Made by a program: the position numbers and the translations under genes. Shown one piece after another: positions 37,101 to 47,500 of a stretch of DNA of 64,000 bases (position 1 is the first letter of the stretch; every line of letters begins with the position of its first letter). The DNA is from Romanomermis culicivorax. Lineage: Eukaryota > Nematoda > Enoplea > Mermithida > Mermithidae. Location of the stretch: the NCBI GenBank assembly GCA_963922205.1, contig CAWUHX010000022.1, positions 1,116,001 to 1,180,000 of the forward strand, in the 5' to 3' direction. Under the pieces are notes generated by a model. The model was not told the origin of the DNA. It made no database searches and saw only the letters and a list, made by a program, of their open reading frames with translations.

Positions 37101-38343
37101 AGTAAAATGCGGGGTCATCAATGTCCATGAGGGGTTGGGGTTGCCTGTACTCAATGCAATTTTGAATATTACGACTCTGCTGATTTGGGCAATACCTGCT
37201 TGTATGACCTCTCTGCTTGCATATAAAACATTGAAAATTGGAGTAGGGTTTTGAAGGGCAGTTATCTGATCTATGTCCTGTTTGGGAGCAGTGGATGCAT
37301 GGGCTTTTACAATCACGTGTACTGTGATTATTACGGAAACAGATTTCACATGATTTTCTGGTGCCTACTGATTTACAATTACGAGCTACGTGTCCGATTT
37401 GTCCACACTGGAAGCATGTGGGTTGCCTAGGGGTGGTATTGTTCCTGTAAGCATTATTCCTGCTGAAAGTATTGTTACTGAAATTGTTGTAGCTACTTTG
37501 TTGTGGGGGTTGAGGTTTTTGTTTGATCTGCAACTGTAAATCTTTTACTTGTTGTTCTAACTGATGCAAAAGATCCTGTTGGTCTGTGTTTTTGGTGAGG
37601 GAAAAGATGGGTTCGGGTTTTGGGGGTATGAAGGGAAGGACATTAGATTTTAACTCGTTTCTAAGGATTTGCTGTTCAATGTAAGCTGCTTCGTCTGACA
37701 TTTCTTTTAGAGTTGCGAACCTTCTATACTTAATTGCTTCCCTGATTTCGTTTTGCATGCCTTCTACAAAGAGGGGTTTTATGATCATTTCTCGTGCGTC
37801 TGTATTAAAGTTAGGGTAGGCGAGGGTTGCGAGATGTTCTAGATCAAATAAGAATTCCGTTACTGTTTCTGATCGCTTTTGTTTTCTTTCGCGTAAGAAT
37901 TGTTGATGTAGCTCATTATCTCTATTGTTTGGGAAAAATGCCTGTAATGCGACTTTATACTGCTCGTATGTGTGGGGAGGGTTTTCGGAATTTGCTAAAC
38001 TTTTGAACTTTGCTAACGCGGCTCCTCCTAAATGAATTTCTAAACATGCCAACTTTAACTGTACGTCTGTATCTTTCATGCCTTGGAGTGCCATGAATTG
38101 TTCTAATCTTTTGTTCCATTCACCAAAATGTTGGGTCACGCGGCCCGTGAATACTGTAGGTTTCGCGTAGAAATTGTTTGCCATGTTATTACGAATGTTT
38201 GCTGTTCTTAGATCGTCTATTAGGGTAGGGTTTACTGTATTCTGATTCAATTGTGTGCGTAGGGTACGAAAATGTTCTGAAAACAAATCGTTTATCTGTT
38301 CTCTAACGATTTCTCCTAAATGATCTTGCGTTTGGTGGGTCAT
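31114..38343 (-). CDS. Retroelement 1 polyprotein: Gag-Env-PR-RT-RH-IN, 2409 aa, one ORF
   Basis: One open frame with no internal stop. Residues 1-300 are a capsid-like Gag (retrotransposon-gag pattern around FLFDLEHLATLAYPNF). Four zinc knuckles lie at about 310-385 (CFQCGQIGHVARNC, CEICFRNNHSTRDC, CIHCSQTGHRSDNC, CFICKQRGHTSRYC). A Pro-rich linker reaches about 580. A hydrophobic signal is at 585-602, a Cys-rich ectodomain at 603-1128 and a membrane helix at 1130-1153. Retropepsin has MIDTGAVYSLID at about 1258 and ILLGKNFL. RT has YLDD at about 1686. RNase H has LQTDAS, ELETLAV and HTDH. Integrase has an HHCC zinc site (2050-2091), catalytic D in VDCMGP, D in HCDRGTDF, E in NGEVERCNQ, and GPY near 2357. 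The start is the first ATG after a ~240-nt leader. All catalytic residues seem present, so it may be active. Confidence 0.93.
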   Translation of the reverse strand: MTHQTQDHLGEIVREQINDLFSEHFRTLRTQLNQNTVNPTLIDDLRTANIRNNMANNFYAKPTVFTGRVTQHFGEWNKRLEQFMALQGMKDTDVQLKLACLEIHLGGAALAKFKSLANSENPPHTYEQYKVALQAFFPNNRDNELHQQFLRERKQKRSETVTEFLFDLEHLATLAYPNFNTDAREMIIKPLFVEGMQNEIREAIKYRRFATLKEMSDEAAYIEQQILRNELKSNVLPFIPPKPEPIFSLTKNTDQQDLLHQLEQQVKDLQLQIKQKPQPPQQSSYNNFSNNTFSRNNAYRNNTTPRQPTCFQCGQIGHVARNCKSVGTRKSCEICFRNNHSTRDCKSPCIHCSQTGHRSDNCPSKPYSNFQCFICKQRGHTSRYCPNQQSRNIQNCIEYRQPQPLMDIDDPAFYSKLPAITNGPQTTLGTIMPNTHRRSDEYVLDLDVPDWCTMSPPPTPEAAKIEKSPPTIPVGYKIPRKQDTTPPTAPETPSKTGRNLLSLLHGLTPEPYQFHPRQTLLPTPISKQVQTPSHNSTSKVLQNVQIANRPPPQRKTAKRQHQKPQHQTGHNENIQCPAASTKTFYWPMFCIFLCIIIPTSCSAQFQMCGTSLSGHSVSIPKLVSCMPPSTVDKPVQTFGKIYIPSTKPHITDAYKCSVRKRKICTNTGFFGSKGIVLDQTEMQNLTPHVCKAIVIDKEHNGQKLYETQPGFWSTNNSLSVEYTWCCTDHCTSVTNVIIEIGQIASWNGKSMTGTLGDLGSCKPTSGHCVTADGSIIWNETAFENLCPFEYKNTHPIKLTQTHMIIEELQGAFSVKNTLFSNPNCSEIQDSILTEQGIIVQLDKSTPHRNAFLTPKTNETHTTLYDFDDFEPINAKLNYLADKIQEFEIQNFKNVWSELCRQAQRHLDLVWQILRLDATLGARAFLQRTDIIAEFTGEALTVWPCKQVNASKVFYNHKINQTCYKLLPILVGTELMFSNPGGNDLTPFSQTVDCHHMHVALYKQNNTWVSETGSPHVTNLPLEIIWNQNFSLFHFNTPAIFHDQLATISTNLLFLKQYIYKTHTLENVVKKLVNYTAQMSLNSDTVYNMISGTGQALGNTLSGAGQGIEHVITGTTQSLTDGLNNLLKGPLQIIINLAVITVVIAGVFYSFLVLRKYFPSPKHHATNEHAYEIPSNNRHLHETIPPSFGHALLELANRRGAQTQQKYVLVDIDTPRTPAIELINQIQQSASNKPPQNVPEKHTPHIPITLNGKLMTKGMIDTGAVYSLIDSRIAQLLQLDMKPPLVQAKAANNLRIHFVGTTFVTVTAQTIQETIMVHVQKDCTADILLGKNFLSRFWEYTINNQKSQVKFGNVILPCDGLEYSPLSTRGGTYLDEKLELPPRTVTEFTVPLPKSYLQVKQLEFTPKPKQNPKVHFAACISENQNSRIRISVLKTQETAQILYPGTCIGTVSCYIPKQNTPANVTPSTQNQPNRFDTFTWLKENVNLTSSDLTEAEKTQLLRALSKYPTLYAKSKMDVGRTTLVSHTIDTNGSQPVRRQLYRTSPKEKQIIQAEVEQLAAAGVISQSNSPWCTNTVLVPKKDGGHRLCIDFRGLNKVTKKDTYPLPRIDEILDTLRGMKYFTSLDQSNAYYSIPIAQADREKTAFNCSAGQYQFNYLPFGLTNAPATFQRLMDVILSGLQWNTCLVYLDDVLVFADSHAQMLERLDTILARFSQAGLKLNIQKCKFCQPQVQYLGHVISQQGISPDPHKVQAIYDIPTPKSSKEVKSFLGLPSYYRRFIPNCSQVSSPLTSLLKKNSEFSWGPEQQNAFTKLKELLIHAPILQHPDFTKPFILQTDASKLGIGAILSQLDNKGQDRPIAFGSRTLKPAERNYPITELETLAVVEFIKYFRPYLFQQHVIVHTDHTAVQAVLQKENPSPRIARWGLALSGIQLDIRPKKGTANRNADAVSRFPSQTAKQSFDIEQLETRPEISTINSVLEAEATEQEEQKKNFAELQRTDPTIKSILAKIAQKHPLTLIKFAVHQNILFRIVDKQAKLYIPKSQVQHLIASHHDSKFTGHFAARKTLHLLRQKYFWPQMSRDIKRYCKTCHPCQTHKALRHKVHANLVPIQPTGPFDRVGVDCMGPLPLTEDGNRFIVVFIDYFTKYVEAFPTPDITAATIAKLFVTKIVCRHGSPKIIHCDRGTDFVSDLFSRITSLCNTQKIHTTPYHPIANGEVERCNQTLATRIRMYINSNHTDWDTYLPYAVFSINIHKNDSTSYPPFELLHGRQANLPSDAALNFFPTSYMVDLDDYALRVKSHFTEALSTVQKSLQKAQAHYTRQYNKHAQNIHYKAGDLILYKNHSCKQGLTPKFLPRQNGPYTVTNFMYPNVTLKHPHKNITFTVHVNETTPFYPRKAANESTPTPPQPRKP
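34624..36591 (-). other. Envelope-like glycoprotein region inside polyprotein 1 (residues 585-1240)
   Basis: Begins with MFCIFLCIIIPTSCSA, a convincing signal peptide. It has many cysteines, several N-x-S/T sites, and one membrane helix (INLAVITVVIAGVFYSFLVL) followed by a basic tail. Blocks shared with retroelement 2 include [43 protein letters not shown] and TCYK-LP. It should form a surface glycoprotein allowing extracellular spread. The stalk before the helix is rich in G, A, S and T. Fusion-protein class is not decided from sequence; a class III or other divergent viral fold is possible. Confidence 0.8.
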
Positions 38344-38560
38344 TCTTGGTTTACGATGGGATTTCTGCTTAAATGCTTCAATTTTTGCTTCACGCTGTAT
38401 TCGTTTAAATGTATCACTTAATGTTTCGTTAGAGGGGATTTCCAGTTTGCTTTCTACGAATACTGTCTTACTGTAGGAAATGATTACTACTGTATTACTA
38501 ATGCTTCTAAACGCCCGGATAAGAGTACACCTAACTGGGGGCAGGGAGTTCCACTGGTTA

Positions 38561-38580
38561 ACGTAATGGTACGGTCACCA
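38561..38580 (-). other. Candidate primer-binding site of retroelement 1
   Basis: Five bases after the 5' LTR, the coding strand reads TGGTGACCGTACC, starting with the TGG expected to pair with a tRNA CCA end. The matching tRNA was not identified. Confidence 0.6.
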
Positions 38581-38585
38581 AAATA

Positions 38586-39492
38586 TGTAACGACCAGATT
38601 TGTGTGAGGTACTTTACTTGGACCAATCGGTCGATACGGCGGGGTAAATAACGGGACGGGGGCACGGGCGAACGATTACAAATACGGGGCGATAATATAC
38701 GAACAATCGACGGTCGCTTGAACGTCGACAATAAACGCGCTTCGAATTAAAATATGGACGGGGGCCTCGGTTTAAATGCTTTCGAATAGTCGGCCGCTTG
38801 CAAATGTATAAAGACGGGGCGAGCGCGAAAAAAACACAAGAATAAGAATCAGAATCAGAATCCGAATGATCAAATCACGCTTTGCTTCTTCTTTTATATG
38901 GCGATTCTGGCCACTCCCTGGACGCTGCGGGAGGTCGAGCTTCTGTCCATCTTCTTCCGCCAATCGTCGTTTCCGGCTACGCTTTTTATGCTTACTTAGT
39001 TACGCCTCTCTAACGCTTTTCTGGTACCGTATGCTTTCTGTGCTTCACTTGCTTTCTACGGTGGGCTTGGCCACACCTCTGTGCTTCTGTGCATGCTTCC
39101 TGTATCGGTTTCTCTGTATACACATGTTTTGTGGGGCCGCCGCTACTGTTACACTTGAGACTACTGTACGGCGGGGCTTCTACGTATTTTACTGTGTGCA
39201 GGTGTTGTTTACGATTTTTACGGGGGATTACGGTAGCTGTGGAATGTGTAGTTTAGTGTGGGTTCTAGGGGAACAGCTGCCGTTTGTGCAAATTAATTAG
39301 GGCATCTTAATTGGGCTACCGGGGTGTGAACGGATCAAAATAAAGTACTTCACGTAATTTTGTAGGAATGTTTGGGTGTGAATCCCAGACATCCGTGAGA
39401 CAATAAATGTGAAAATAAAATAATATCTAATAAATGTCTATTACATACAGTATGCTACATGTTTACAGTACTGCTTTAGCAGGTACGTTACA
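38586..39492 (-). repeat. Retroelement 1, 5' LTR (907 bp)
   Basis: Same length and boundaries as 30176-31082, with about four substitutions. It contains the likely promoter of the element, including CATATAAAAG at 38890-38900. A 144-codon frame on the opposite strand is preserved in both LTRs but has no recognisable product. Confidence 0.95.
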
Positions 39493-39523
39493 ACTGCATA
39501 ATTTTTAACTTAACAAATAATAC

Positions 39524-39626
39524 ACTTTTTTCTTTTTTCTTTTTTCTTTTTTCTTTTTTCCTTTTTCTTTTTTCTTTTTTCTTTTCTCTTTTTTCTTTCT
39601 TCTTTTTTCTTTTTTCCTTTTTTTTC
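39524..39626. repeat. CTTTTTT microsatellite
   Basis: A nearly pure pyrimidine tract built from TTTTTTC and TTTTCTC units, starting about 30 bp outside the 5' LTR. It is low in complexity, and the Lys-rich frame on its complement is not a gene. Confidence 0.85.
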
Positions 39627-39725
39627 TAGAACGTATTTTTTTCTTGAAATGCTTGTAAATATAGAGAGTAGAAAGACTGCTCAACATTTTAACTATTCCT
39701 TGCAAAATCATGTGTTGCATAGAAC

Positions 39726-39972
39726 TATAGCCTGTTTCTTATAGAACGCTTCTAAAATGAAAAATGACACAAACGTGAGTTGATTTGAAAATCCTGTGCA
39801 TGAAGCTTTTACTGTAGAATTTTTCACTCAAAAATTTATGAGTTTTAGCTGGGTGTTGTCACAAATTTTCAGTTCCGTACGACATACGGCTTGGGAGAAA
39901 ATGCTGAAAATATGAAACAGTACTTGCTTTCCAGATTCATTATTTGGAAGCATTTTATGAAAAACATACTAA
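39726..39972. mobile_element. ~245-bp MITE, family copy 3
   Basis: Starts TATAGCCTGTTTC and ends TATTTGGAAGCATTTTATGAAAAACATA. The middle carries TAGAATTTTTCACTCAAAAA, as in copy 4. Confidence 0.7.
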
Positions 39973-41448
39973 AGAAAACTATGAACCCACTCAACTAACC
40001 TAAACCATTCTTTGAGCAAAAAATCTTGTAGTAAAAGCATTAATTAAACGGATTTGAGGGCAGCACTTATTTTTTCTTATTTCTCAATCTACAAGCACTT
40101 TATATGACTATTGTAGGTTCACAAATTTACAGTCCCATATGCGACGCGTGGTTTAATAGGAAATATTAAAATAGAAATATGTACTTGCTTTCTACTATTT
40201 ACTATACCCATTTATTTTCAAATGAGCCTCGGAAAGCAACATAATCCATAGAAATTAATCAGCAGCCGACATCTTTTTTCTCAATTTTTTCCTCCATTTG
40301 CTACAGACAGTTTCTGAAAAGTTCGACATTACCTATGATGAGTTAAAACTTATTCATAACTAAAAGTCAGGTACATAATGTAGTTTTACATGCCGAGTGT
40401 CGTTCCGGAATTTATTTAGCATAAAATTAAAATTCGCGTAGCAACAGTATCCTAAACTTTGGAATTTTCCAACTTTTTAGCATTTTACATTATGTTCACG
40501 CTATAACAAATATCAAGTGAAGACAAGACATAATCCTATAGTAAAACATTCTTTATATGCAAGAGACAATTCCCTATAATTTCGTATAAAACAATTTTTT
40601 AAGATTTCGAACTTTACACTTTTTACGTTATTTTAAAGTTTAAAAAAGAGAGGGAAAAAGCCGGAAAAGTCATTTGGAACTCTTTCCCAACTCCTTCCAA
40701 TAGGATGTCGCAGAATTTTTTTCTTCTTTTCTGTAGGCACTAATATATTCTAATAATGTGTTGTTAAAATTTCAATCCCATAGTGCACCGCTTTGGAAGC
40801 TGTAGAAATTTACACACATTGCACTCTCATTCAAATAATTTTTCTGGGACTACAGGGTTCGTCTTCACCTGATACATTAAAAGAAAAAATGTGACTCGAA
40901 GTCTTCGGATATTTTCATTAATCTAGCTTTGATAATTGCTGAACAATATGCTCCAAATGAGAAGTCGGAAATTTTGAAAATTTATTCAATTTCAGAAATC
41001 AAACCATTCTTTGAGGCCTATCCACAGGAAAACGGTCGGATTATCTTTGCTGCATTAGAAAGGCTCTACAATCGACTATCATTTGATTCATTTTGATTCA
41101 TTTCATCGGCAAACATCAATTGAGGTGAAACAGGGTGATTCCAGCTTTAGTGCACTTTCTCACAGCAAGCCCGAGTCAGACAGCCGCCGTTTACATTGTG
41201 ATATTATTCGCAACTTCGATTCTTTTCCATTAAATTACTATAAAGAGAGTGTGGTTTCTCTTCCGAGACACCCTGTAGCACAACTATTGTGGATGGAGTC
41301 GATGAAATTGTGCCAGTGATTCGATTCGACCCACAACTTTTCTTTTTAATCGTTTAATCTGAACGTTTCTAATGTTTCCTGCATCCCTTTAATAACATAT
41401 TTAGTGGGATTAAACAGTTGTGTCTATTTTCAAAATGTGCAACACCAA
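39973..41448. other. AT-rich intergenic DNA
   Basis: A partial relative of the 245-bp MITE lies around 40000-40200. Otherwise nothing is recognised; a plus-strand frame at 41083-41319 has no motif. Confidence 0.4.
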
Positions 41449-41692
41449 TAGTCTGTATTTAAAAACATGTTTTTAAAACGAAAAATTACAAAAATAATGC
41501 GGTGATTTAAAAATCTTTTATATGAATCTTGTAATGTAGAATTTTTTACTCAGAAAATTTCTCAGAGTTGCATATTTTCACAAGTTTTAAGTCTCATAGG
41601 ACGTAAGGCTTGGCAGAAAATTCTGAAAATGTAAAATAGTACTTGCTTTGCGAATTCTTTATTTGGAAGCATTTTAAGAAAAACAGACTATA
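41449..41692. mobile_element. ~245-bp MITE, family copy 4
   Basis: Starts ATAGTCTGTATTTAAAAAC and ends TTTGGAAGCATTTTAAGAAAAACAGACTATA. The internal ATGTAGAATTTTTTACTCAGAAA block matches copy 3. Confidence 0.75.
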
Positions 41693-42530
41693 CAGCTCCA
41701 AAACGGTGCCAAAATCTAATTGAAATTTCGACACAATATGTTGGACATTGGTGGCTACAGTCACGAAGAAAAAATTCTGCTGCGTCCTAGGGGATGGTGC
41801 CCAAAAAAGTTCCAAATGACTTTTTTGGGTTTAGTTTGACTAAAACCGTAAAGTAAGGAATTATTTCTTCATACCTGCATATAGAACGTGGTATTCCGCA
41901 TTTGATGAACATTCGGCAATAGTCACGTTCTTTCTGAGCTGCGATATTCCGAATCACGTATAAAGATCGAGAAATATCAAAAAAATAAAAAAATTTCGAA
42001 CCTCGGAGTAAAGTAAATATGCGAATTTTTTTTTGAACGAATGCTGTCGCGACAGTTAGCATACAAAACTACTCAGGATGTCCAATTTTCAGATATAATT
42101 AATTTTCAACTTATCATAGGTCAATGGAGCCCGAAGGTTGAATCTCTCTAAAACAAATTGCAATCCATAATTCACACAACTTTTGCCGTTTCTTGCCTGA
42201 AAATCCTCCAATCTTTTGTCCATGACTATATTTTACATTTTCGGGTCAACTATATAACATACGATTTCTGAGAAGTTCTACTTCCCCTATGATAAGTTAA
42301 AAATTAATCATGTCTCAAACTGAGGTATTTTGGATAGTTTCCTGGGCTGAGTTTCATCATATCATTCGTTTTGCTTGAAAACGAAAATACATACCGCTAC
42401 AGTATGCTATAGTTTGAAAATTTAGGTATTTTTGACATTTTTCACTGGTCTTGCTAGCCAACCGGTATTTCAGGATCGGATTGATCTCATTCGATAAATG
42501 AATAGTCGTTTTACTTAACAGAGAATAAGG
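41693..42530. other. AT-rich intergenic DNA with a small inverted repeat
   Basis: AATTTTCAACTTATCATAGG near 42100 is inverted as CCTATGATAAGTTAAAAATT near 42292, suggesting a ~230-bp foldback or MITE. A related half-site lies near 26808. No gene is supported. Confidence 0.45.
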
Positions 42531-44568
42531 TGTCACATTAAACGAAGTGGGGCCATGTCACATTAACCGAAGGTGGTGATCAGTCACATTAACGGGCAAA
42601 CCCGTACCATATCCCATAGGAAACATGGCCATGACACGGTAGGTGACATGCTGTGACCCCGTGGGGTGGCTCCAGTATTGGTCTTCGTTTCGGGAACCCA
42701 ACCCAGCTGATACTACCACAGGTAAACCTATGGTGTACCTCGGCCTTGTCCTGGGGTTAATGCTGTAGGATAATGGACAACGCGGCCGGGTCGGGGGTGT
42801 CAATCCCTAATCCTCATTCTAGGGAATGGGGGACGGTGCCATTCGAAGAATGGCTTACTGTAGGGGACCCGATTGTTAACCTAAATCCCCTTTATTGGCC
42901 CTGACCTTAAGGGTCTGAGGGCTTTCTTAACTGAGGGTCCTTCCGAGGGAAAACTAGCTTAGGGGAGACTCCCACAAATATACCCTCAATAACAATAACC
43001 CCTGAGAAGACTTACGACACCTCTTCTCAAATTACTCGGCGCTGGGCGACGGGTTCGGGGTCAAATGTGGGGTCCTACGGACGGCGTTGTGGGAACGAAC
43101 TCCTTGCGATTCGGCGTGGGTATCCGGCGGCTGCTAGCGGCAGGCGGCGATAACCGACGTTTCCTCGGCGAGGGGCGACGGGTCTCTACAATTAACGGCG
43201 ACGGGGACGGGTTCCTACGGTCGGGTTACTGTAGGCGAAGTGTGTATGTGTAGGTCGGGGTCCGAATATGGTAATTTATTCGACGTGTGACGGCAACGCA
43301 GTTGACAACAATAAAAATATAATAAAAATATCGACGGCGGACGCGACGTGAAGCTAAACGACGAAAAACCAGTTAGGCCCAATAAATGAGTGACAAAAAG
43401 ACAAAACATGCCCTTTTAAAGGGCTCCATAGACTACAGTATGCCTTGGGCGGAGTTAACACTCCCCCAAGCTAACTTCTGCAGCGGAAATCGTTGCAGAA
43501 GATGCCTATGATCACATAGACATTTTCCAATTCACAACGTTAAGCATTGGGGCGAGTTTTCACTCTCCATGCTTAACATAGGAACGTCACTAGTGAGAAT
43601 TTCAACTAGTCGTTTCACGTTGTGAAACGTCGCTAGTTTTTACTGATAAGAAGTGCACGTTGTGCTCTAATTACAGCGATGAGCTCGGAGAGCTTATCTC
43701 TAACGGAAATTCTTGACTAGCGGGCACATACCGTAGTCTACGTGTGCGATTGAAAATAATAAATCGAAACGGAAATAAATGTGCGCAAAAGCAACAGAAA
43801 TAAACATAAAAAGTACACACATAAATTGCATGTAAAAAGTATAAAAACGAAACGCAAAATTGATGTAAATTACTGTAACACAAAACATAACAAAAAACAT
43901 AATGAAAAATTGTGATGTGAATCACGTGATGTTCCACGAAATCCGTCAGCACGTGACACGGCGGTCCTTCGAAAAAGGGCGTCCTCGTCCTTGTGCTCGT
44001 CTGCGACGGTCAAACGTTCAGGTGAGGGTGGCGGCGAGCGGTTGCTGGTTCAGTGGTTTTTCGGTATGTTCTGGTTTGTGGAATTGTGTCAATGTTGCGT
44101 GGAGTTGCTGATGTCCATTGGAGATGCGTGGAGTTGCTGACGTCATTTGATCCCTTCGGTGAAGTTGCCAATTGTCGGTTGATTTGTGAAATCTGAAACG
44201 AGACTAAAAGAAAAATTTTAGAGGCGAGATATAGGCTATCCCATGGATGCGCCTGCAATGTGAGGCAATACCCTAGTTTAGATGCATTGATCGCTGCTCA
44301 TTCTCTTCTTTACACTGCTATTCCAGCTTGGAACAGAAGTGGGTATTTTGTGAGGGGCACGGCGGTCCTTCGAAAAAGGACGACCCCGTCCGTAAGTAAA
44401 GAAGAGAAGAGCTACTTGATTACGGGTCGGCGACCTCCGCATCAAGATGTGGGTCAATGAGATCTTGTGTAAAATCTCTATTTGTTGACGGGATCAACAA
44501 AGGTGCCGTCTCGATGACCTGGGAAGTGGAAGGTATCTCCTCTTCTTCTGTAGGCTGAGCTGGTGACA
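42531..44568 (-). repeat. GC-rich 3' terminal region of retroelement 2, possible long LTR
   Basis: Directly after the polyprotein stop the coding strand reads TGTCACC, and about 2.04 kb later it reads AATGTGACA at a sharp change from GC-rich to AT-rich DNA. TGTCAC...GTGACA is the expected terminal pattern of an LTR. On the plus strand TGTCACATTAAMCGAAG is repeated two to three times at 42531-42600. CACGGCGGTCCTTCGAAAAAGG occurs near 43957 and 44358. No second copy was found upstream of the ORF and no good polypurine tract precedes it, so LTR status is unproven. Confidence 0.45.
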
Positions 44569-44569
44569 C

Positions 44570-47500
44570 TTAGCGTCTAAGCTGATTGACATGCACAGTA
44601 TCTTCTTGATCAGTCTCAAGTCGAATGGTGACATTAGGATAAGCCACATTCGTGACAAAGTAGGGGCCATCATAAATGGGCAATAATTTGGGCGTTAGAC
44701 CACGTTTTCCAGTAGTGCCCAGTTTGAGCACTCGATCCCCAACCTTGTATGAGACATCTCGTGCCATGCGGTCGTAGGACCTAGCATAAGCCGCCTGTGA
44801 TCTCTCAATTCTGCTCTGGATCAAGGTCAAGGCATTGGTAAAATGCCGTTTGACCTCCATATCATAAGTAGAAACATCTATGATATGGGCCTGAGGATTG
44901 AATGAGAGTGCTGCGTCAACAGGTAGCATGGGAGTACGACCATACATGAGCTCAAAGGGTGAATACCCTGTGGACTCATTCATGCTAATGTTGACAGCGA
45001 ACACAGAGTACGGCAGGTGTTCATCCCAATCAGTATGACCTTGGTGGACATACATACGTAACTGTGTGGCTAGCGTTTGGTTAGCTCTTTCCACTTCTCC
45101 GTTTGTCATGGGATGATAAGCGGTGGAGTGGATTTTCTTAGTTGAACAAATGGCAGTGATTTCAGTCATCAGTTTGGACGTGAAATCAGTACCATGATCA
45201 GACTGAAGAATCTGCGGTGCCCCATGTCTGCAGACAATTTGAGTAACAAAAAGCCAAGCTATAGTTTGCGCAGTGATGTCCGGAGTAGCGAAAGCTTCAA
45301 CCCATTTGGTAAAGTAGTCTATGAAAACTACAATAAATCGGTTGCCGTTTTCACTAGTGGTCATTGGTCCCATACAGTCGACACCGACTCGATGAAATGG
45401 TCCCGTAATGGAAATTGGTTTCAGAGTTGCACGGGTCTTTTGTCTCGCAGGTTTATTCCGTTGGCAAAGATCACACCGCTGACAAAAGGACTTGACGTCC
45501 GCACTGAGGGAAGGCCAGTGGTACCTGCGGGCTATAAGCCTCGCGGTACGTTTCGCACCAAAGTGTCCAGCAAGAATGTCGTCATGATGAGCCTCAATAA
45601 TGGTAGTAACCATTGAAGGAGGGACAACAATCTTGTTGGACTCGCCTGTCCACTTCTGAAGGATGTTATCCAACAGGTGGTAGCCATTAACATCATTCTG
45701 ATCACCGTAGGGTTTTAGTGACCTGAGAATGGAGGCTAATTCCGGATCCTCAAATTGAGTTGCGAGAAGGTCATGGTGCTGCGCATCCTGTGATATCTCT
45801 GCATAAGACTCAGACCTGGCCAGGTGCTGCGCACCATTGGTGGTCCTTTGGGATGAGTTCGCCAGGCGCTGCGCACCATCGGAGATCATCATAACTTCTC
45901 CCTCGTGTCTGTATAGGGGAATATCGTCAATACTCTCCCCGGCAAGGGAATTAGGATCAGGAAGGCGTGATAATGCGTCAGCATTACCATTAGACCGACC
46001 TTTTCGCGGCCGAATAGTCAGTTTGAATTCAGCTAACGCGAGGCCCCACCGAGCTATCCGGGACGAAGGGTTTGGTTTTTCCAACACAGCCTTAACAGCA
46101 GTGTGATCAGTCTGAACGACCACCTCATGTTGAAAGAGGTAAGGCCGAAAGTGCTTGACGAAATGGACAACAGCGAGAGTCTCCAACTCCGTAATAGTGG
46201 AGTTTTTCTCAGCTGCTGTTAACCCTCTACTGGTGTACGCAACAGGATGGTCGTATCCATTTTCGTCCAACTGGCTTAGAACTGCTCCTATCCCCGAAAT
46301 ACTTGCATCAGTTTGAAGGATAAAGGATTTCGTAAAGTCCGCATGGGGCAGGACAGGAGGGTTCAACAACAGCTTTCGGAGTTCGTCGAACGCCGTCTGC
46401 TGAGGTTTTGACCACTGGAAGGTAACTTCCTTCCGTAAGAGCTTGGTCAGCGGCTCGCTGAGCTGAGCGCAACCAGGGATGAAACGCCTATAATAAGACA
46501 CAAGACCAAGAAAAGACTTGATGTCTTTAGCGTTTTGTGGAATGGGTAGATCCTGGACAGCGGCCAATTTGACTTTGTCTGGTTCGAGACCTTTCTGTGA
46601 GATGCGGTACCCGAGATATTCTACCTCAGAGTGCGAAAACTTGCACTTGCTCAGTCTGAGCTTCATTCCACCCTGATGGAGATGTGTAAACACATCCGTC
46701 AGGCGCTCAAGCATCTGGATGTGAGAGTTTCCAAACACCAAGATGTCGTCGAGATAGGTCAGTGCAGTGCGCCACTGCAATCCTGTAAGAAGCAGATCCA
46801 TGAGGCGTTGAAACGTCCCAGGGGCATTGCAGAGACCAAAAGGCAGATAGTTGAACTCGTAAAGTCCAATAGGTGTATTAAACGCTGTTTTTTCTTTGTC
46901 TGCCTCAGCAATAGGTATGGACCAGTAGGCGTTAGCCTGGTCAAGGGTAGTGAAGTATTTCACACCCTTGAGTGTGTCCAGGATATCATCAATCCGTGGG
47001 AGAGGATAGACATCCTTCTTCGTGACCTCGTTGAGACCACGAAAATCAATACACATCCGGTGTGACCCATTTTTCTTGCGAACCAAGACGGTATTAGTAG
47101 CCCAGGGAGAAGTGCTAGGCCGGATAATACCTTTTTCTTGGAGCACTTTGACCTCTTGTATGATGAGATCCTTTTCCTTGGGCGCGGTGCGGTAAGGGAA
47201 ACGGCGGACTGGGCGAGCATCACCTGTGCTGATCTCATGGTGCACGAGGTCAGTGGAACCTGTGTCCTTTTCATCAACAGCGTAGAGGTCAGTAAATGCG
47301 ACCAGTAGATTGAGCAATGCTGTTTTATCCTGTGAGGAGATATCCGAAGATATTACAGCATTGGCTTCAACCCACTTACAGTCAAGAATGGTATCAGACT
47401 TGACCGCCGATCCCTGTGAGGAATCAGTATGCATCTGCACATGACCGATGGTCGTGTGTGGGTAGAGAACCACTGCGTAGGTACTTGGGTTAACTACCTG

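Larger units (their letters stand above)
30172..39496 (-). mobile_element. Retroelement 1: complete LTR element with Gag-Env-Pol order
   Basis: The element spans 30176-39492 (9317 bp) and is flanked by the 4-bp duplication ACTG (30172-30175 and 39493-39496). It carries two 907-bp LTRs bounded by TGTAAC...GTTACA, a candidate primer-binding site and polypurine tract, and one intact 2409-codon ORF. Protease-RT-RNaseH-integrase order and the integrase GPY module place it in the Ty3/gypsy class (Metaviridae). Four differences were counted between the LTRs, so the insertion is recent. Envelope-like coding lies between Gag and Pol, and there is no room for a third gene between integrase and the 3' LTR. 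Confidence 0.95.
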
